64,000 bases of DNA from an uncultured Prevotella sp. (lineage in GTDB: Bacteria; Bacteroidota; Bacteroidia; Bacteroidales; Bacteroidaceae): contig URRR01000009.1 in NCBI GenBank assembly GCA_900550365.1, positions 17,877 through 81,876 of the forward strand, in the 5' to 3' direction. The notes beneath the pieces are model-generated. The model searched no databases and had not been told where the DNA came from. It saw only the letters and a list, made by a program, of their open reading frames with translations. A program made the position numbers and the translations under genes. Below are positions 25,613-34,975 of the stretch, piece after piece. Positions within the stretch are counted from its first letter, which is position 1; every line of letters starts with the position of its first letter.

Positions 25613-26998
25613 ATGTCTAAACAGAATACGTTAAAGGGTAGCTTCGCATTGTGCGGAAAAGGGCTACACACCGGACTGAGTCTTACGGTAACTTTCAATC
25701 CGGCCGCTGAAAACACGGGATATAAGATACAGAGAATTGACCTTGACGGACAGCCGGTAATAGACGCGATTGCCGAAAACGTTGTTGATACCCAGCGTGG
25801 CACTGTTGTCGGCCGTGGCGACATAAAGGTGTCAACCGTTGAGCACGGTCTGGCTGCGCTTTACGCCTTGGGCATAGACAACTGCCTGATACAGGTTAAC
25901 GGACCGGAGTTTCCTATACTTGACGGCTCAGCCGCTCCTTATATCGACAAGATAAAGGAAATAGGAATCGAGGAGCAGAACGCCCCGAAGGATTATTACA
26001 TCATCCGCCACAAAATAGAGGTAAAGGATGACGAAACCGGCTCATGCATAACGATACTGCCTGATGAGGAGTTCAGTATTACGGCGATGTGCTCATTTGA
26101 CTCGAAGTTCATCAACAGCCAGTTCGCAACGCTTGACCATATGGAGGACTTTGCCAAAGAGATTGCACCCGCGCGCACGTTCGTATTTGTACGTGACATC
26201 GAGCCGCTGCTGAAGGCAAACCTCATCAAAGGCGGCGACATGGATAACGCAATCGTAATCTATGAGCGCCAGACATCACAGGAGCAGCTTGACAAGCTGG
26301 CTGACTTCCTGCACGTGCCTCACCTTGACGCGTCAAAGCTGGGATATATCCAGAACAAGCCGCTCGTATGGGAAAATGAGTGCACACGTCATAAACTGCT
26401 CGACATTGTAGGTGATATGGCCTTGATAGGCAAGCCGTTGAAGGGCCGCATCATAGCTACACGTCCCGGTCATACAATCAATAATAAGTTTGCCCGCCTG
26501 ATGCGCCGCGAGATACGCAAGCATGAGGTGCAGGCCCCGATATACAACTGCAATGAAGCTCCGATAATGGACGTGAACCGCATTCGTGAGCTGTTGCCCC
26601 ACCGTTATCCTATGCAGCTGGTTGACAAGGTGATAGCTCTCGGTCCTACAAGCATCGTCGGCGTTAAGAACGTTACCAGCAATGAGCCGTTCTTCACAGG
26701 TCATTTCCCGCAGGAGCCTGTAATGCCGGGCGTGCTTCAGGTAGAGGCTATGGCACAGTGTGGCGGTCTGCTGGTGCTCAATACTGTAGAGGAACCTGAG
26801 CGCTGGTCAACTTATTTCATGAAGATAGACAACGTGAAGTTCAGACAGAAGGTTGTGCCAGGAGACACTCTGCTCTTTAAGGTAGATCTCCTCGCGCCGG
26901 TACGTCATGGCGTATCTTCAATGAAAGGTTACGTCTTCGTTGGCGACAAGATTGTGTCTGAGGCCACGTTTACCGCGCAAATCGTTAAGAACAAGTAA
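25613..26998 (+). CDS. lpxC-fabZ: Bifunctional LpxC deacetylase / FabZ dehydratase
   Basis: Two enzymes are fused in 461 residues. Residues 1 to about 305 are LpxC, the zinc deacetylase committing UDP-GlcNAc to lipid A, with the metal-ligand segments STVEHGLAALYALG and HKLLDIVGDMALIG. Residues from about 315 are FabZ, with LLPHRYPMQLVDKV and the active-site stretch FFTGHFPQEPVMPGVLQVEA. The fusion is known in Bacteroidota and links lipid A flux to fatty-acid elongation. Confidence 0.96.
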   Translation: MSKQNTLKGSFALCGKGLHTGLSLTVTFNPAAENTGYKIQRIDLDGQPVIDAIAENVVDTQRGTVVGRGDIKVSTVEHGLAALYALGIDNCLIQVNGPEFPILDGSAAPYIDKIKEIGIEEQNAPKDYYIIRHKIEVKDDETGSCITILPDEEFSITAMCSFDSKFINSQFATLDHMEDFAKEIAPARTFVFVRDIEPLLKANLIKGGDMDNAIVIYERQTSQEQLDKLADFLHVPHLDASKLGYIQNKPLVWENECTRHKLLDIVGDMALIGKPLKGRIIATRPGHTINNKFARLMRREIRKHEVQAPIYNCNEAPIMDVNRIRELLPHRYPMQLVDKVIALGPTSIVGVKNVTSNEPFFTGHFPQEPVMPGVLQVEAMAQCGGLLVLNTVEEPERWSTYFMKIDNVKFRQKVVPGDTLLFKVDLLAPVRHGVSSMKGYVFVGDKIVSEATFTAQIVKNK

Positions 26999-27037
26999 AT
27001 CCTGAATAATCTTACGAGGTAAAATAAGTGACGGAAT

Positions 27038-27108
27038 GAGAGTAAGGAAATTAAGACTGCAGTTCAACCGATGACGTGTCAGGCACCGGTCTTAATTTCT
27101 TTGCTCTC
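27038..27108 (+). promoter_or_regulatory. Long stem-loop in the lpxC-fabZ/lpxA gap
   Basis: The arms 27038-27057 and 27089-27108 pair over 20 bp with two G-U wobbles; the core GAAATTAAGAC/GTCTTAATTTC is perfect. The 31-nt loop contains a smaller TGAC/GTCA hairpin. A moderately T-rich tail follows, then the lpxA start 38 nt on. It could attenuate, terminate partially or process the operon mRNA. Confidence 0.7.
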
Positions 27109-27145
27109 CGCTTGTTTTACTTCCCATGCTTTAATATAAGTAACT

Positions 27146-27916
27146 ATGAACCAGATAAGTCCACTCGCATACGTACATCCCGAGGCAAAGTTGGGTGACA
27201 ACAACATCATCGGACCTTTTTGTTACATTGACCGCAACACCGTAATGGGTGACAACAATGTGTTGCAGAACAGCGTAACCATAAATTGCGGCGCACGGAT
27301 AGGTAACGGTAATGAGATATTTCCAGGTGCGAGCATCAGTACGAAACCGCAGGACCTGAAGTATAAGGGCGAGGAGACAACCTGCGAAATAGGTGACAAC
27401 AACAGCATCCGCGAGTGTGTGACCATTTCGCGCGGTACGGCGTCAAAGGGAAAGACCGTTGTCGGCTCAAACAATCTCTTGATGGAAAACCTGCACGTAG
27501 CTCACGACTGTGTAGTGGGTAACGGTTGCATCATAGGCAACTCAACGAAGTTTGCCGGAGAGGTGACCATTGACGACAACGCTATTATCAGTGCCGAGGT
27601 GCTTACTCACCAGTTCTGCCACATCGGCGGTTACGTCATGATACAGGGCGGATGCCGCTTCAGTCAGGATATTCCGCCGTACATTATCGCAGGAAAGGAG
27701 CCTACGAGATATTGCGGCATCAACATCGTAGGTCTGCGCAGACGCGGCTTCAACAACGAACTGATAAACAACATCCATGAGGCTTACCGCCTGCTCTACT
27801 CTAAGGGCGTACTTAAGGAAGGCATTGAGGAGATACGCCGCCACCTGCCCGAGTGCGAGGAAATTAACTATATAATAAGATTTGTCGAGAGTTCAAAGCG
27901 TGGTATCATAAGGTAA
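27146..27916 (+). CDS. lpxA: Acyl-[ACP]--UDP-N-acetylglucosamine O-acyltransferase LpxA
   Basis: LpxA transfers a hydroxyacyl chain to UDP-GlcNAc, the first step of lipid A synthesis. The 256-residue protein is mainly hexapeptide repeats (starting SPLAYVHPEAKLGDNNIIGP) with the catalytic histidine region LLMENLHVAHDCVVGNG near residue 125 and a helical C-terminus. It follows lpxC-fabZ and precedes miaA by 15 nt. Confidence 0.96.
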   Translation: MNQISPLAYVHPEAKLGDNNIIGPFCYIDRNTVMGDNNVLQNSVTINCGARIGNGNEIFPGASISTKPQDLKYKGEETTCEIGDNNSIRECVTISRGTASKGKTVVGSNNLLMENLHVAHDCVVGNGCIIGNSTKFAGEVTIDDNAIISAEVLTHQFCHIGGYVMIQGGCRFSQDIPPYIIAGKEPTRYCGINIVGLRRRGFNNELINNIHEAYRLLYSKGVLKEGIEEIRRHLPECEEINYIIRFVESSKRGIIR

Positions 27917-27931
27917 AATGAATTTTTACTT

Positions 27932-28828
27932 ATGAAGACGCTTATTGTAATAGTCGGTCCGACCGGCGTAGGCAAGACAGCCTTGTGCCTGAAAGTCGCT
28001 GAAGAGCTGAATACTGTGATTGTTAATGCTGACTCAAGGCAAATCTTCAGTGAGATACCGATAGGTACAGCTGCGCCGACGGCTGATGAACAGCAGCGTG
28101 TGAGGCACTATTTTGTCGGCAATCACCATATTGGCGATTATTATAGTGCCTCGATGTTTGAGACAGATGTCATGACGTTGCTTGATGACCTTTTCCGTGA
28201 CAGAGAGCAGGTTGTCTTGTCGGGCGGCAGCATGATGTATGTTGATGCCGTATGTAACGGAATTGATGACATACCCTCAGTTGACCCGGATATCCGCCGT
28301 CAGGTTATGGCTGATTATGAAAGGGAAGGACTTGAGACTCTTTGTGCCAGATTGGAGAAGCTTGACCCTGAATATTTCAGTATTGTAGACAGGAAAAATC
28401 CAAAGCGTGTGATTCATGCTGTAGAGATATGTCTGTCAACGGGAAAGACATATACGTCATTCCGTACTAACGTAAGGAAAGACCGCCCGTTCAGAATAAT
28501 AAAGATAGGTCTTACTCTTGAGCGCGACATTCTTTATGACCGTATTGACCGGCGTGTTGACAAAATGATTTCTGATGGTCTGGTTAGTGAGGCGCAGGCA
28601 ATGTATCCCCATAGGCATCTGAACGCTCTCAATACCGTAGGTTATAAGGAGCTTTTTGATTATTTTGATGGTAAGTGCACGCTTGACGAGGCTGTTTTCA
28701 AGATAAAGTGTAACACGCATAAATACTGCCGCAAGCAGTTGACATGGTTCAAGCGTGATAAAGACATACGCTGGTTTTCTCCTGCCAATATTGAAGAAAT
28801 CATAAATTACATACGCACTTACCGTTGA
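27932..28828 (+). CDS. miaA: tRNA dimethylallyltransferase MiaA
   Basis: MiaA attaches the isoprenyl group to A37 of tRNAs that read UNN codons. The P-loop GPTGVGKTALC is at residues 9-19, followed by the family motif VNADSRQIFSEIPIGTA and the LSGGSMMYVDAVCNGI segment. The 298 residues are within the usual range. It is the last gene of the lpx run; a separate promoter follows for the PBP gene. Confidence 0.95.
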   Translation: MKTLIVIVGPTGVGKTALCLKVAEELNTVIVNADSRQIFSEIPIGTAAPTADEQQRVRHYFVGNHHIGDYYSASMFETDVMTLLDDLFRDREQVVLSGGSMMYVDAVCNGIDDIPSVDPDIRRQVMADYEREGLETLCARLEKLDPEYFSIVDRKNPKRVIHAVEICLSTGKTYTSFRTNVRKDRPFRIIKIGLTLERDILYDRIDRRVDKMISDGLVSEAQAMYPHRHLNALNTVGYKELFDYFDGKCTLDEAVFKIKCNTHKYCRKQLTWFKRDKDIRWFSPANIEEIINYIRTYR

Positions 28829-28844
28829 TGTGTGGCTTTTTCAC

Positions 28845-28853
28845 TACCTTTGC
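28845..28853 (+). promoter_or_regulatory. -7 box of the first PBP1A promoter
   Basis: TACCTTTGC lies 37 nt before the start codon. A TTG is found 17 bp upstream, slightly short of the usual spacing. Confidence 0.55.
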
Positions 28854-28889
28854 AGCAAGGCAAAGATAAATAAATAACTATTATATAAT

Positions 28890-31433
28890 ATGTTCCAAGG
28901 ATTAAATAACTCGGTTATAGGCAGATTCTTGCAAGCATGTCTGCGTCAGTTAAAAGCGTTTGGGCGCTGGTATGTCGGACTGTTCAAGGGGCGTCCGTGG
29001 TATGTTAAGACATTGTCGGCCATTGTGTCGCTCATAGTCGCCTTTATCCTTTATTTGGGAATGGTAGACATCAACTTCCTTTGGCTGTTCGGCAAGTCTC
29101 CCGGTTTTGCCCAAATAAAGAATCCTACAACAAGCGAAGCCTCTGAGATATATAGTGCTGATGGCGTGCTTATCGGTAAATTCTTCAGCGAGAACCGTAC
29201 TCCGGTTAAGTATGAGGATGTTAATCCTGTATTCTGGAAGGCATTGATTGACACCGAGGATGAGCGCTTCTACAAACATCGAGGAATTGATTTCTATGGT
29301 ATGTTTGCCGTCCTTAAGGATATTATTGTCAGCCATGAAGCACGTGGCGCGTCAACTATTACCCAGCAGCTGGCGAAAAACATGTTCCGTGTAAGGACGC
29401 AATATTCAACCGGGTTGCTTGGATATATCCCAGGAGTACGTATCCTTATAATGAAGAGTAAGGAATGGATTATCGCGACCAAGCTTGAGATGCTGTATGA
29501 TAAGAAGGACATTTTAACCATGTATGCCAATACAGTGGATTTCGGTTCCAATGCTTACGGAATAAAAACCGCGTGCAAGACATATTTTGGTACTACGCCT
29601 GCTGAGATAACAGCAGAGCAGGCTGCCGTACTGGTAGGTATGCTCAAGGCCACCACTTATTATAATCCCATAACCCATCCGGAGAACAGTCTTAAACGTC
29701 GTAATGTCGTGTTGCGTAATATGTTGGAACATAATGACATGACGGCGGCTGAATATGATTCTATCAGTGCCATACCTGTTAATCTTGATTACAGTGTGGA
29801 GAGTAATTATGACGGCCAGGCAATGTATTTCAGAGAAGCCATTGCTGACTATCTGAAGGACTGGTGTAAGGAGAATGGATATGACTTGTACAGCAGCGGA
29901 TTAAAAATCTATACCACACTTGACACTCGCATGCAGAAGTATGCTGAGCAGGCTGCGATGAAGCAGATGAGGCAAGTTCAGCGTAACTTTGACCGTCATT
30001 GGAGCGGACAGGACCCATGGCGTGACGAGAATCATCAGGTCATACCTAATTTTATTGAGAATATTGTGAAACGGCAACCGTATTATAAAATGTTGCAACA
30101 GAAGTTTCCTGATGACCCGGATTCTGTCACGTATTATCTCAATAAACCGCATAAGGTAAAACTCTTTGACTATGAGAAGGGTGAGATAGAGAAGGAGATG
30201 AGCACTATGGACTCAATCCGCTACATGGTGAAGTTCATGCACTGCTCGTTTGTGGCAATGGAACCGCAGACAGGAGCTGTGAAAGCGTGGGTCGGCGACA
30301 TAGATTTCAACTCGTGGAAGTACGACAAGGTTACGGCGATGCGTCAGCCGGGTTCAACGTTCAAGCTGTTTGTTTACACCGAGGCAATGAACCAGGGACT
30401 AACGCCATGCGACAAACGACGCGATGAATATATCCGTATGGAAGTGTATGATAAGTCGAAGCATGGGATGACAACGTGGACTCCGACCAATGCTAACGGA
30501 CATTTCTCAGGAGACTCGATTCCTTTAAAGGGCGCTTTTGCGCGAAGCATTAATTCAATAGCCGTAAGGTTAGGTCAGGAGATGGGCATAAAGAATATAG
30601 CCAAGACAGCGCATGATATGGGTATAGAAAGTCCGCTTGACGAGCAGCCGTCATTAGCATTAGGGTCGTCTGACGTTAATCTGCTTGAGATGGTGAATGC
30701 TTATTGTACTGTTGCTAACGATGGCAAGCATGTTCCGCCAATGTTGGTAACGAGGATAACGGATCGTGACGGAAACGAAGTTTATGTAGCACCGCAGGAA
30801 GAAAAGCAAGTAATACCATATAAAAGTGCGTTTTTCATGCAGCAGTTACTTATGGGAGGACTGCGTGAGCCAGGAGGAACGTCGCAAAGTCTGTGGGGAT
30901 ACATCAATAAGGCTCAGGATACGGATTTCGGTGGTAAGACAGGAACTTCCAATAATCATTCAGATGCCTGGTTCATGTGTGTAAGTCCGAATATTGTAGT
31001 TGGCGCATGGGTTGGAGGTGAGTATCGCAGTATCCATTTCCGTACCGGGGCTTTAGGGCAAGGTAGCCGTACCGCGTTACCGATTTGTGGATATTTCATT
31101 CAGTCTATTATGGGTGACCCGCAATTTGAAAAATATCACGGACGATTCAATAAGCCGCAGGATGATGACATTACCCGCGACATGTATATATGCGACAGTT
31201 ATTATCCCGTAAAGAAGGACACAGCGCTAGTAGACAGTACGGCCGTAGGTGATTCAATAATGATTGATGAAGAGGGCAATGTAATATCTGTTCCTGTAAA
31301 TCATCAGCCGTCAGATGCCAACCGTCATGACGTCAATGCTGCACATACTCCTAACGGACATGGTAACAAGAGTGAGCGTCCAAAAGAAAACGGAAAGCCG
31401 CATGAAGAAGTGATAAGGTTTGAAGATTTGTAA
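28890..31433 (+). CDS. Class A penicillin-binding protein (PBP1A-like)
   Basis: This 847-residue bifunctional peptidoglycan synthase has a cytoplasmic basic start, one membrane helix (about residues 45-65), a glycosyltransferase domain with DTEDERFYKHRGID and ASTITQQLAKN, and a transpeptidase domain with the active-site serine in PGSTFKLF, the SIN motif ARSINSIA and GGKTGTSNNHSDAWF. A proline/glutamate-rich tail of about 60 residues ends the protein. A second class A PBP is encoded at 40-42 kb. Confidence 0.94.
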   Translation: MFQGLNNSVIGRFLQACLRQLKAFGRWYVGLFKGRPWYVKTLSAIVSLIVAFILYLGMVDINFLWLFGKSPGFAQIKNPTTSEASEIYSADGVLIGKFFSENRTPVKYEDVNPVFWKALIDTEDERFYKHRGIDFYGMFAVLKDIIVSHEARGASTITQQLAKNMFRVRTQYSTGLLGYIPGVRILIMKSKEWIIATKLEMLYDKKDILTMYANTVDFGSNAYGIKTACKTYFGTTPAEITAEQAAVLVGMLKATTYYNPITHPENSLKRRNVVLRNMLEHNDMTAAEYDSISAIPVNLDYSVESNYDGQAMYFREAIADYLKDWCKENGYDLYSSGLKIYTTLDTRMQKYAEQAAMKQMRQVQRNFDRHWSGQDPWRDENHQVIPNFIENIVKRQPYYKMLQQKFPDDPDSVTYYLNKPHKVKLFDYEKGEIEKEMSTMDSIRYMVKFMHCSFVAMEPQTGAVKAWVGDIDFNSWKYDKVTAMRQPGSTFKLFVYTEAMNQGLTPCDKRRDEYIRMEVYDKSKHGMTTWTPTNANGHFSGDSIPLKGAFARSINSIAVRLGQEMGIKNIAKTAHDMGIESPLDEQPSLALGSSDVNLLEMVNAYCTVANDGKHVPPMLVTRITDRDGNEVYVAPQEEKQVIPYKSAFFMQQLLMGGLREPGGTSQSLWGYINKAQDTDFGGKTGTSNNHSDAWFMCVSPNIVVGAWVGGEYRSIHFRTGALGQGSRTALPICGYFIQSIMGDPQFEKYHGRFNKPQDDDITRDMYICDSYYPVKKDTALVDSTAVGDSIMIDEEGNVISVPVNHQPSDANRHDVNAAHTPNGHGNKSERPKENGKPHEEVIRFEDL

Positions 31434-31444
31434 TAAATCTGTGC

Positions 31445-31525
31445 GGGAGAAACCGTATGCCCGGCTTTTACAATGAGACATAAGTATGTCTTACAGGCTG
31501 GCTGTACGGTTTCTCCCATTATTTT
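31445..31525 (+). terminator. Terminator between the PBP gene and the helicase gene
   Basis: GGGAGAAACCGTA (31445-31457) and TACGGTTTCTCCC (31505-31517) form a perfect 13-bp stem enclosing a second hairpin, GACATA/TATGTC. ATTATTTTA follows. Confidence 0.75.
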
Positions 31526-31539
31526 AATAACAAACAGAC

Positions 31540-33270
31540 ATGCCGGGGATAGATACAGACAACAAGGAATTACAACAAGCACTGCAAATAATACAGTATA
31601 CCCGCCGTTCACTTTTTCTCACCGGAAAGGCTGGTACGGGTAAGTCAACTTTCTTGCGGTATATCTGTGCAAACACGAAGAAAAAACATATCGTACTTGC
31701 ACCTACCGGCATATCGGCCATTAACGCCGGCGGCTCCACTTTGCATAGTTTTTTCAAACTGCCGTTTCATCCTTTATTACCGAACGATTCTCGTTATTCA
31801 CCTCGTAACATACGTAATACCCTGAAGTATAATTCAGAAAAACGTAAGATATTGCGTGAAGTCGAGCTTATTGTCATAGACGAGATAAGCATGGTGCGTG
31901 CTGACATTATCGACTTCATTGACAAGGTGTTACGCGTATATTCACGAAACATGCGTGAGCCTTTTGGCGGCAAGCAGTTGTTGCTTGTCGGCGACATATA
32001 CCAGCTTGAGCCGGTTGTTAAGGAAGAGGAGCGCAAGTTACTGCACCCGTTTTATGCTACAAACTTCTTTTTCGGGGCACATGTGTTCCGTGAGATGCGC
32101 CTTGTCAGCATTGAGCTTCGCAAGGTTTACAGACAGACCGACTCTGCGTTTATATCAATTCTTGACCACATACGTACCAGTGATGTGAGCCAGGCCGAGC
32201 TTAATGCTTTGAACGCAAGGGTGGGGAGCAGTCTCGAAGCGTCTGGTAATAAGTTAGTCATAACCCTGTCAACGCGCCGTGATACGGTTGATTATATTAA
32301 CGAGCAGCAGCTCAGCCTTTTGCCCGGAGAGGCGGTGAAGATGCGTGGTGAGGTGAAGGGAGATTTTCCGGAGAGCAGTCTGCCTACACCGGTTGAGCTT
32401 GAGCTGAAACCAGGCGCTCAAGTGATATTTATAAAAAACGACATTGACAAGCGGTGGGTAAATGGCACTCTCGGTGTAATAGAAGGCATTGATGAGGAGG
32501 AAGGAGTGCTGTATATCGTTACTGAAGACGGCAATGAGTATGACGTTTATCGTGAGCGGTGGAGCAACATGAAGTATAAGTTCAATGAAAAAGAACAGAA
32601 AATTGAAGAGGAAGAAATAGGCAGTTATGTCCAGTTTCCAATCCGTCTTGCATGGGCAATAACCGTTCATAAGAGCCAGGGACTTACGTTCAGGCAGGTA
32701 AATATAGATTTCACGGGTGGTGTTTTTGCCGGAGGACAGGCATATGTCGCGTTGTCACGTTGTACTTCGCTTGACGGTATAAGCCTGAAGACCGCAATCC
32801 GTCGTGAAGATGTCTTTGTCAGGCAGGAGATAAAACAGTTTGCAAGCAGTTATAATAACAGCAGCCTCATAAAGGATGCTTTGAACGAGTCAAAGGCAGA
32901 CCGTGAATATCATGATGCTGTCAAGGCGTTTGATGAAGGTGACATTGATGCCTTTCTTGAAAACTTTTTTAAGGCCATTCATCACCGTTATGACATAGAA
33001 AAACCGGCCGTGAAGCGTCTTATCCGTAAGAAACTTAATACGATTAACCTTCTCAGGGCAGAGCGTAACAAGCTTGAGGAGACATTATGCAGGCAGCGCG
33101 ACTTTCTGAAAAAACTTGCAGTTGAGTACACATTGCTTGGTAAAGAGTGTGAAAAGGAGGATATGCCTGATGCCGCAGCAGCCAATTACCGCAAGGCACT
33201 TGAGCTTTATCCCGATGCGCCTGAGGCTGTGCGCCGCCTTGCAAAACTGGAAAAGAAAGGTAAAGCCTAA
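31540..33270 (+). CDS. PIF1/RecD-like superfamily 1 helicase with C-terminal TPR
   Basis: The 576-residue ATPase has Walker A GKAGTGKSTFLRYI near residue 30, LAPTGISAINAGGSTLHSFF, Walker B VIDEISMVRAD, GDIYQLEPV, and the C-terminal motifs WAITVHKSQGLTF and AYVALSRCTSLDGI. These define PIF1-type 5'-3' helicases. The last 100 residues are coiled-coil followed by one or two TPR motifs (AAANYRKALELYPDAPEAVR). It probably acts on DNA secondary structure; the substrate is unknown. It overlaps the convergent methyltransferase gene by 4 bp. Confidence 0.88.
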   Translation: MPGIDTDNKELQQALQIIQYTRRSLFLTGKAGTGKSTFLRYICANTKKKHIVLAPTGISAINAGGSTLHSFFKLPFHPLLPNDSRYSPRNIRNTLKYNSEKRKILREVELIVIDEISMVRADIIDFIDKVLRVYSRNMREPFGGKQLLLVGDIYQLEPVVKEEERKLLHPFYATNFFFGAHVFREMRLVSIELRKVYRQTDSAFISILDHIRTSDVSQAELNALNARVGSSLEASGNKLVITLSTRRDTVDYINEQQLSLLPGEAVKMRGEVKGDFPESSLPTPVELELKPGAQVIFIKNDIDKRWVNGTLGVIEGIDEEEGVLYIVTEDGNEYDVYRERWSNMKYKFNEKEQKIEEEEIGSYVQFPIRLAWAITVHKSQGLTFRQVNIDFTGGVFAGGQAYVALSRCTSLDGISLKTAIRREDVFVRQEIKQFASSYNNSSLIKDALNESKADREYHDAVKAFDEGDIDAFLENFFKAIHHRYDIEKPAVKRLIRKKLNTINLLRAERNKLEETLCRQRDFLKKLAVEYTLLGKECEKEDMPDAAAANYRKALELYPDAPEAVRRLAKLEKKGKA

Positions 33271-33965
33271 CGTAAGTAAAAGTCTTCGGTCAGCCGTGAA
33301 TACCATTCTGAACGTTTTCCGTCAGCGTCGTTCAGGCATTTTTCCTCATATTCCACACTCTCATCCCGTTGCTTTCTGTATGCTAAGAGATAGCGGCTTA
33401 CAGGTTTATGAGGTACTGTTCTCACGGCATATGCACGTGAGGGGTAAAGACCGGCAAAGGCAGCTTCAGTGTCAAACTCTGTGCGGTATTGTGATGGAAT
33501 AATGACAGAGAACTCACCGCAAGGCGAAAGCAACTCCGCCGCGCATCTGAACAGCGTACTGAAGGGCAGCGTCTCGGCGCTGCGTGCCATTGTTCTCTGT
33601 GCTGTACGGCTTTTCAGTGTGTCGGTGTAGAACGGCGGATTGCATACTATCGCGTCATACCTTCCGTCCTTAAAGTCCTGCAACGATGACTCTACAACGT
33701 TTATTCTGCCGCTGAATGCTGAGGCTTCAGCATTTTCTTTGGCCTGAACACATGCCCCATGCTCAATGTCGATAGCTGTAACGGTGGCGTCGGTAAAGCG
33801 CTGAGCCATGAACAAAGCAATCAGTCCAGACCCTGTGCCGACGTCAAGGATACGTCTGCCGCCGTTGGCCCATGCTCCGAGCAATACTCCGTCAGTGCCT
33901 ACCTTCATGGCACACTTGTCATGTTTTACAACAAATTGTTTAAACTCAAAATAACCGTTAGGCAT
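33267..33965 (-). CDS. tRNA1(Val) (adenine-N6)-methyltransferase-like protein
   Basis: The 232-residue class I SAM-dependent enzyme carries the SAM-binding motif ILDVGTGSGLIALFMAQ near residue 40 and the N6-adenine signature CNPPFY near 110. The opening FEFKQFVVKHDKCAMKVGTDGVLLG is typical of TrmN6/YfiC, which methylates A37 of tRNA-Val. The specificity is inferred from this resemblance only. Confidence 0.86.
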   Translation of the reverse strand: MPNGYFEFKQFVVKHDKCAMKVGTDGVLLGAWANGGRRILDVGTGSGLIALFMAQRFTDATVTAIDIEHGACVQAKENAEASAFSGRINVVESSLQDFKDGRYDAIVCNPPFYTDTLKSRTAQRTMARSAETLPFSTLFRCAAELLSPCGEFSVIIPSQYRTEFDTEAAFAGLYPSRAYAVRTVPHKPVSRYLLAYRKQRDESVEYEEKCLNDADGKRSEWYSRLTEDFYLR

Positions 33966-34007
33966 GGCTTATGTTATTGTTCATTCTTGATTGACACCAA
34001 ACAAATC

Positions 34008-34778
34008 TTATAAATTATTATTGCTGCTGACATATAAGGTCTCACCTTCTTTCGTGATACACCAGAAGCTGATACCTTTCTCGTCAGTGAATTCCTTCAT
34101 CCGCCAGGCTGATTCAAATCCGCCGGCAACGAAGTGCATCGGTATGAATGTCTTAACGTTAAAACGTTCGATAAACTGACGTGCGCCGCGGGTATATCCG
34201 TTGCCTATACGGCTGTCAACAGGAAACATTACCACATCAAAGCTGTCTGCTGTTTTTCTGATGTCTTTCAGCTCGCCCAAATATAGTTTTTCTTCACGTT
34301 CCGGGTCAACTTCGCTTCCGAATTCAGGACTGTACACTTTGCCTCCCTTGTAATCGTCTGTCAGGAAACGGGCATACCAGTTGTTCAAGTCGCCGGCATG
34401 GAATATTCTCATGCCTCCGGTCTCAACAATCCAAGACACCCCGCTGTCTGTACTGCCGGTGGCTTTGATGTCAACCAATCCGTCACTCCATGTCCCGCCC
34501 TTTGCCAGCCATGCGTCTGCCTCCTCGCGTCTGGCCCGGCGATGTCTGAGTATATCTTTTGATAAAATGTATCTTATGTTGTTTCTCAGCTTCTTCCATT
34601 TAAATATTTCCCTGTTAAAATGGTCTTCATGAAAATGGCTTGCCAATATATATGTCGGCTTGTCAGTGGCTGACAGCCGTTCGGCCGCTCCGGCAGGGTC
34701 AGTCCAATAATCAAACATGAGCATGCACTGCTCTGTCTCTATGATAAAACAGCTGTGGAATATGTAAGTAATCTTCAT
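34008..34778 (-). CDS. MBL-fold metallo-hydrolase
   Basis: The 256-residue protein has the metallo-beta-lactamase signature SHFHEDHFN near residue 48 and a second metal region FHAGDLNNWYARF near 130, with a further histidine in FIPMHFVAG near 215. It belongs to the UlaG/RomA-like branch that acts on phosphoester or lactone substrates, but no substrate can be named. It has no signal peptide. Confidence 0.82.
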   Translation of the reverse strand: MKITYIFHSCFIIETEQCMLMFDYWTDPAGAAERLSATDKPTYILASHFHEDHFNREIFKWKKLRNNIRYILSKDILRHRRARREEADAWLAKGGTWSDGLVDIKATGSTDSGVSWIVETGGMRIFHAGDLNNWYARFLTDDYKGGKVYSPEFGSEVDPEREEKLYLGELKDIRKTADSFDVVMFPVDSRIGNGYTRGARQFIERFNVKTFIPMHFVAGGFESAWRMKEFTDEKGISFWCITKEGETLYVSSNNNL

Positions 34779-34867
34779 TGTAAGTCATTGTCGGAACAAA
34801 AATACAAAAAAACTATCAGTTATATGTTCTTAAATTCCGATTAGTGGCATAGTTACCTGTTTTTTTA

Positions 34868-34876
34868 TAATTTTGC
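34868..34876 (+). promoter_or_regulatory. -7 box of the SpoU methyltransferase promoter
   Basis: TAATTTTGC lies about 100 nt before the start codon; the -33 region is not recognisable. Confidence 0.45.
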
Positions 34877-34975
34877 ATCCGTAATAAGTGCGGAGAGCCG
34901 TTACCATCGGGACAGAATTTATCAATGTGCTCTCATATTATTAGGATAAGAAAAACAAAAAGATAACGCAGATAA

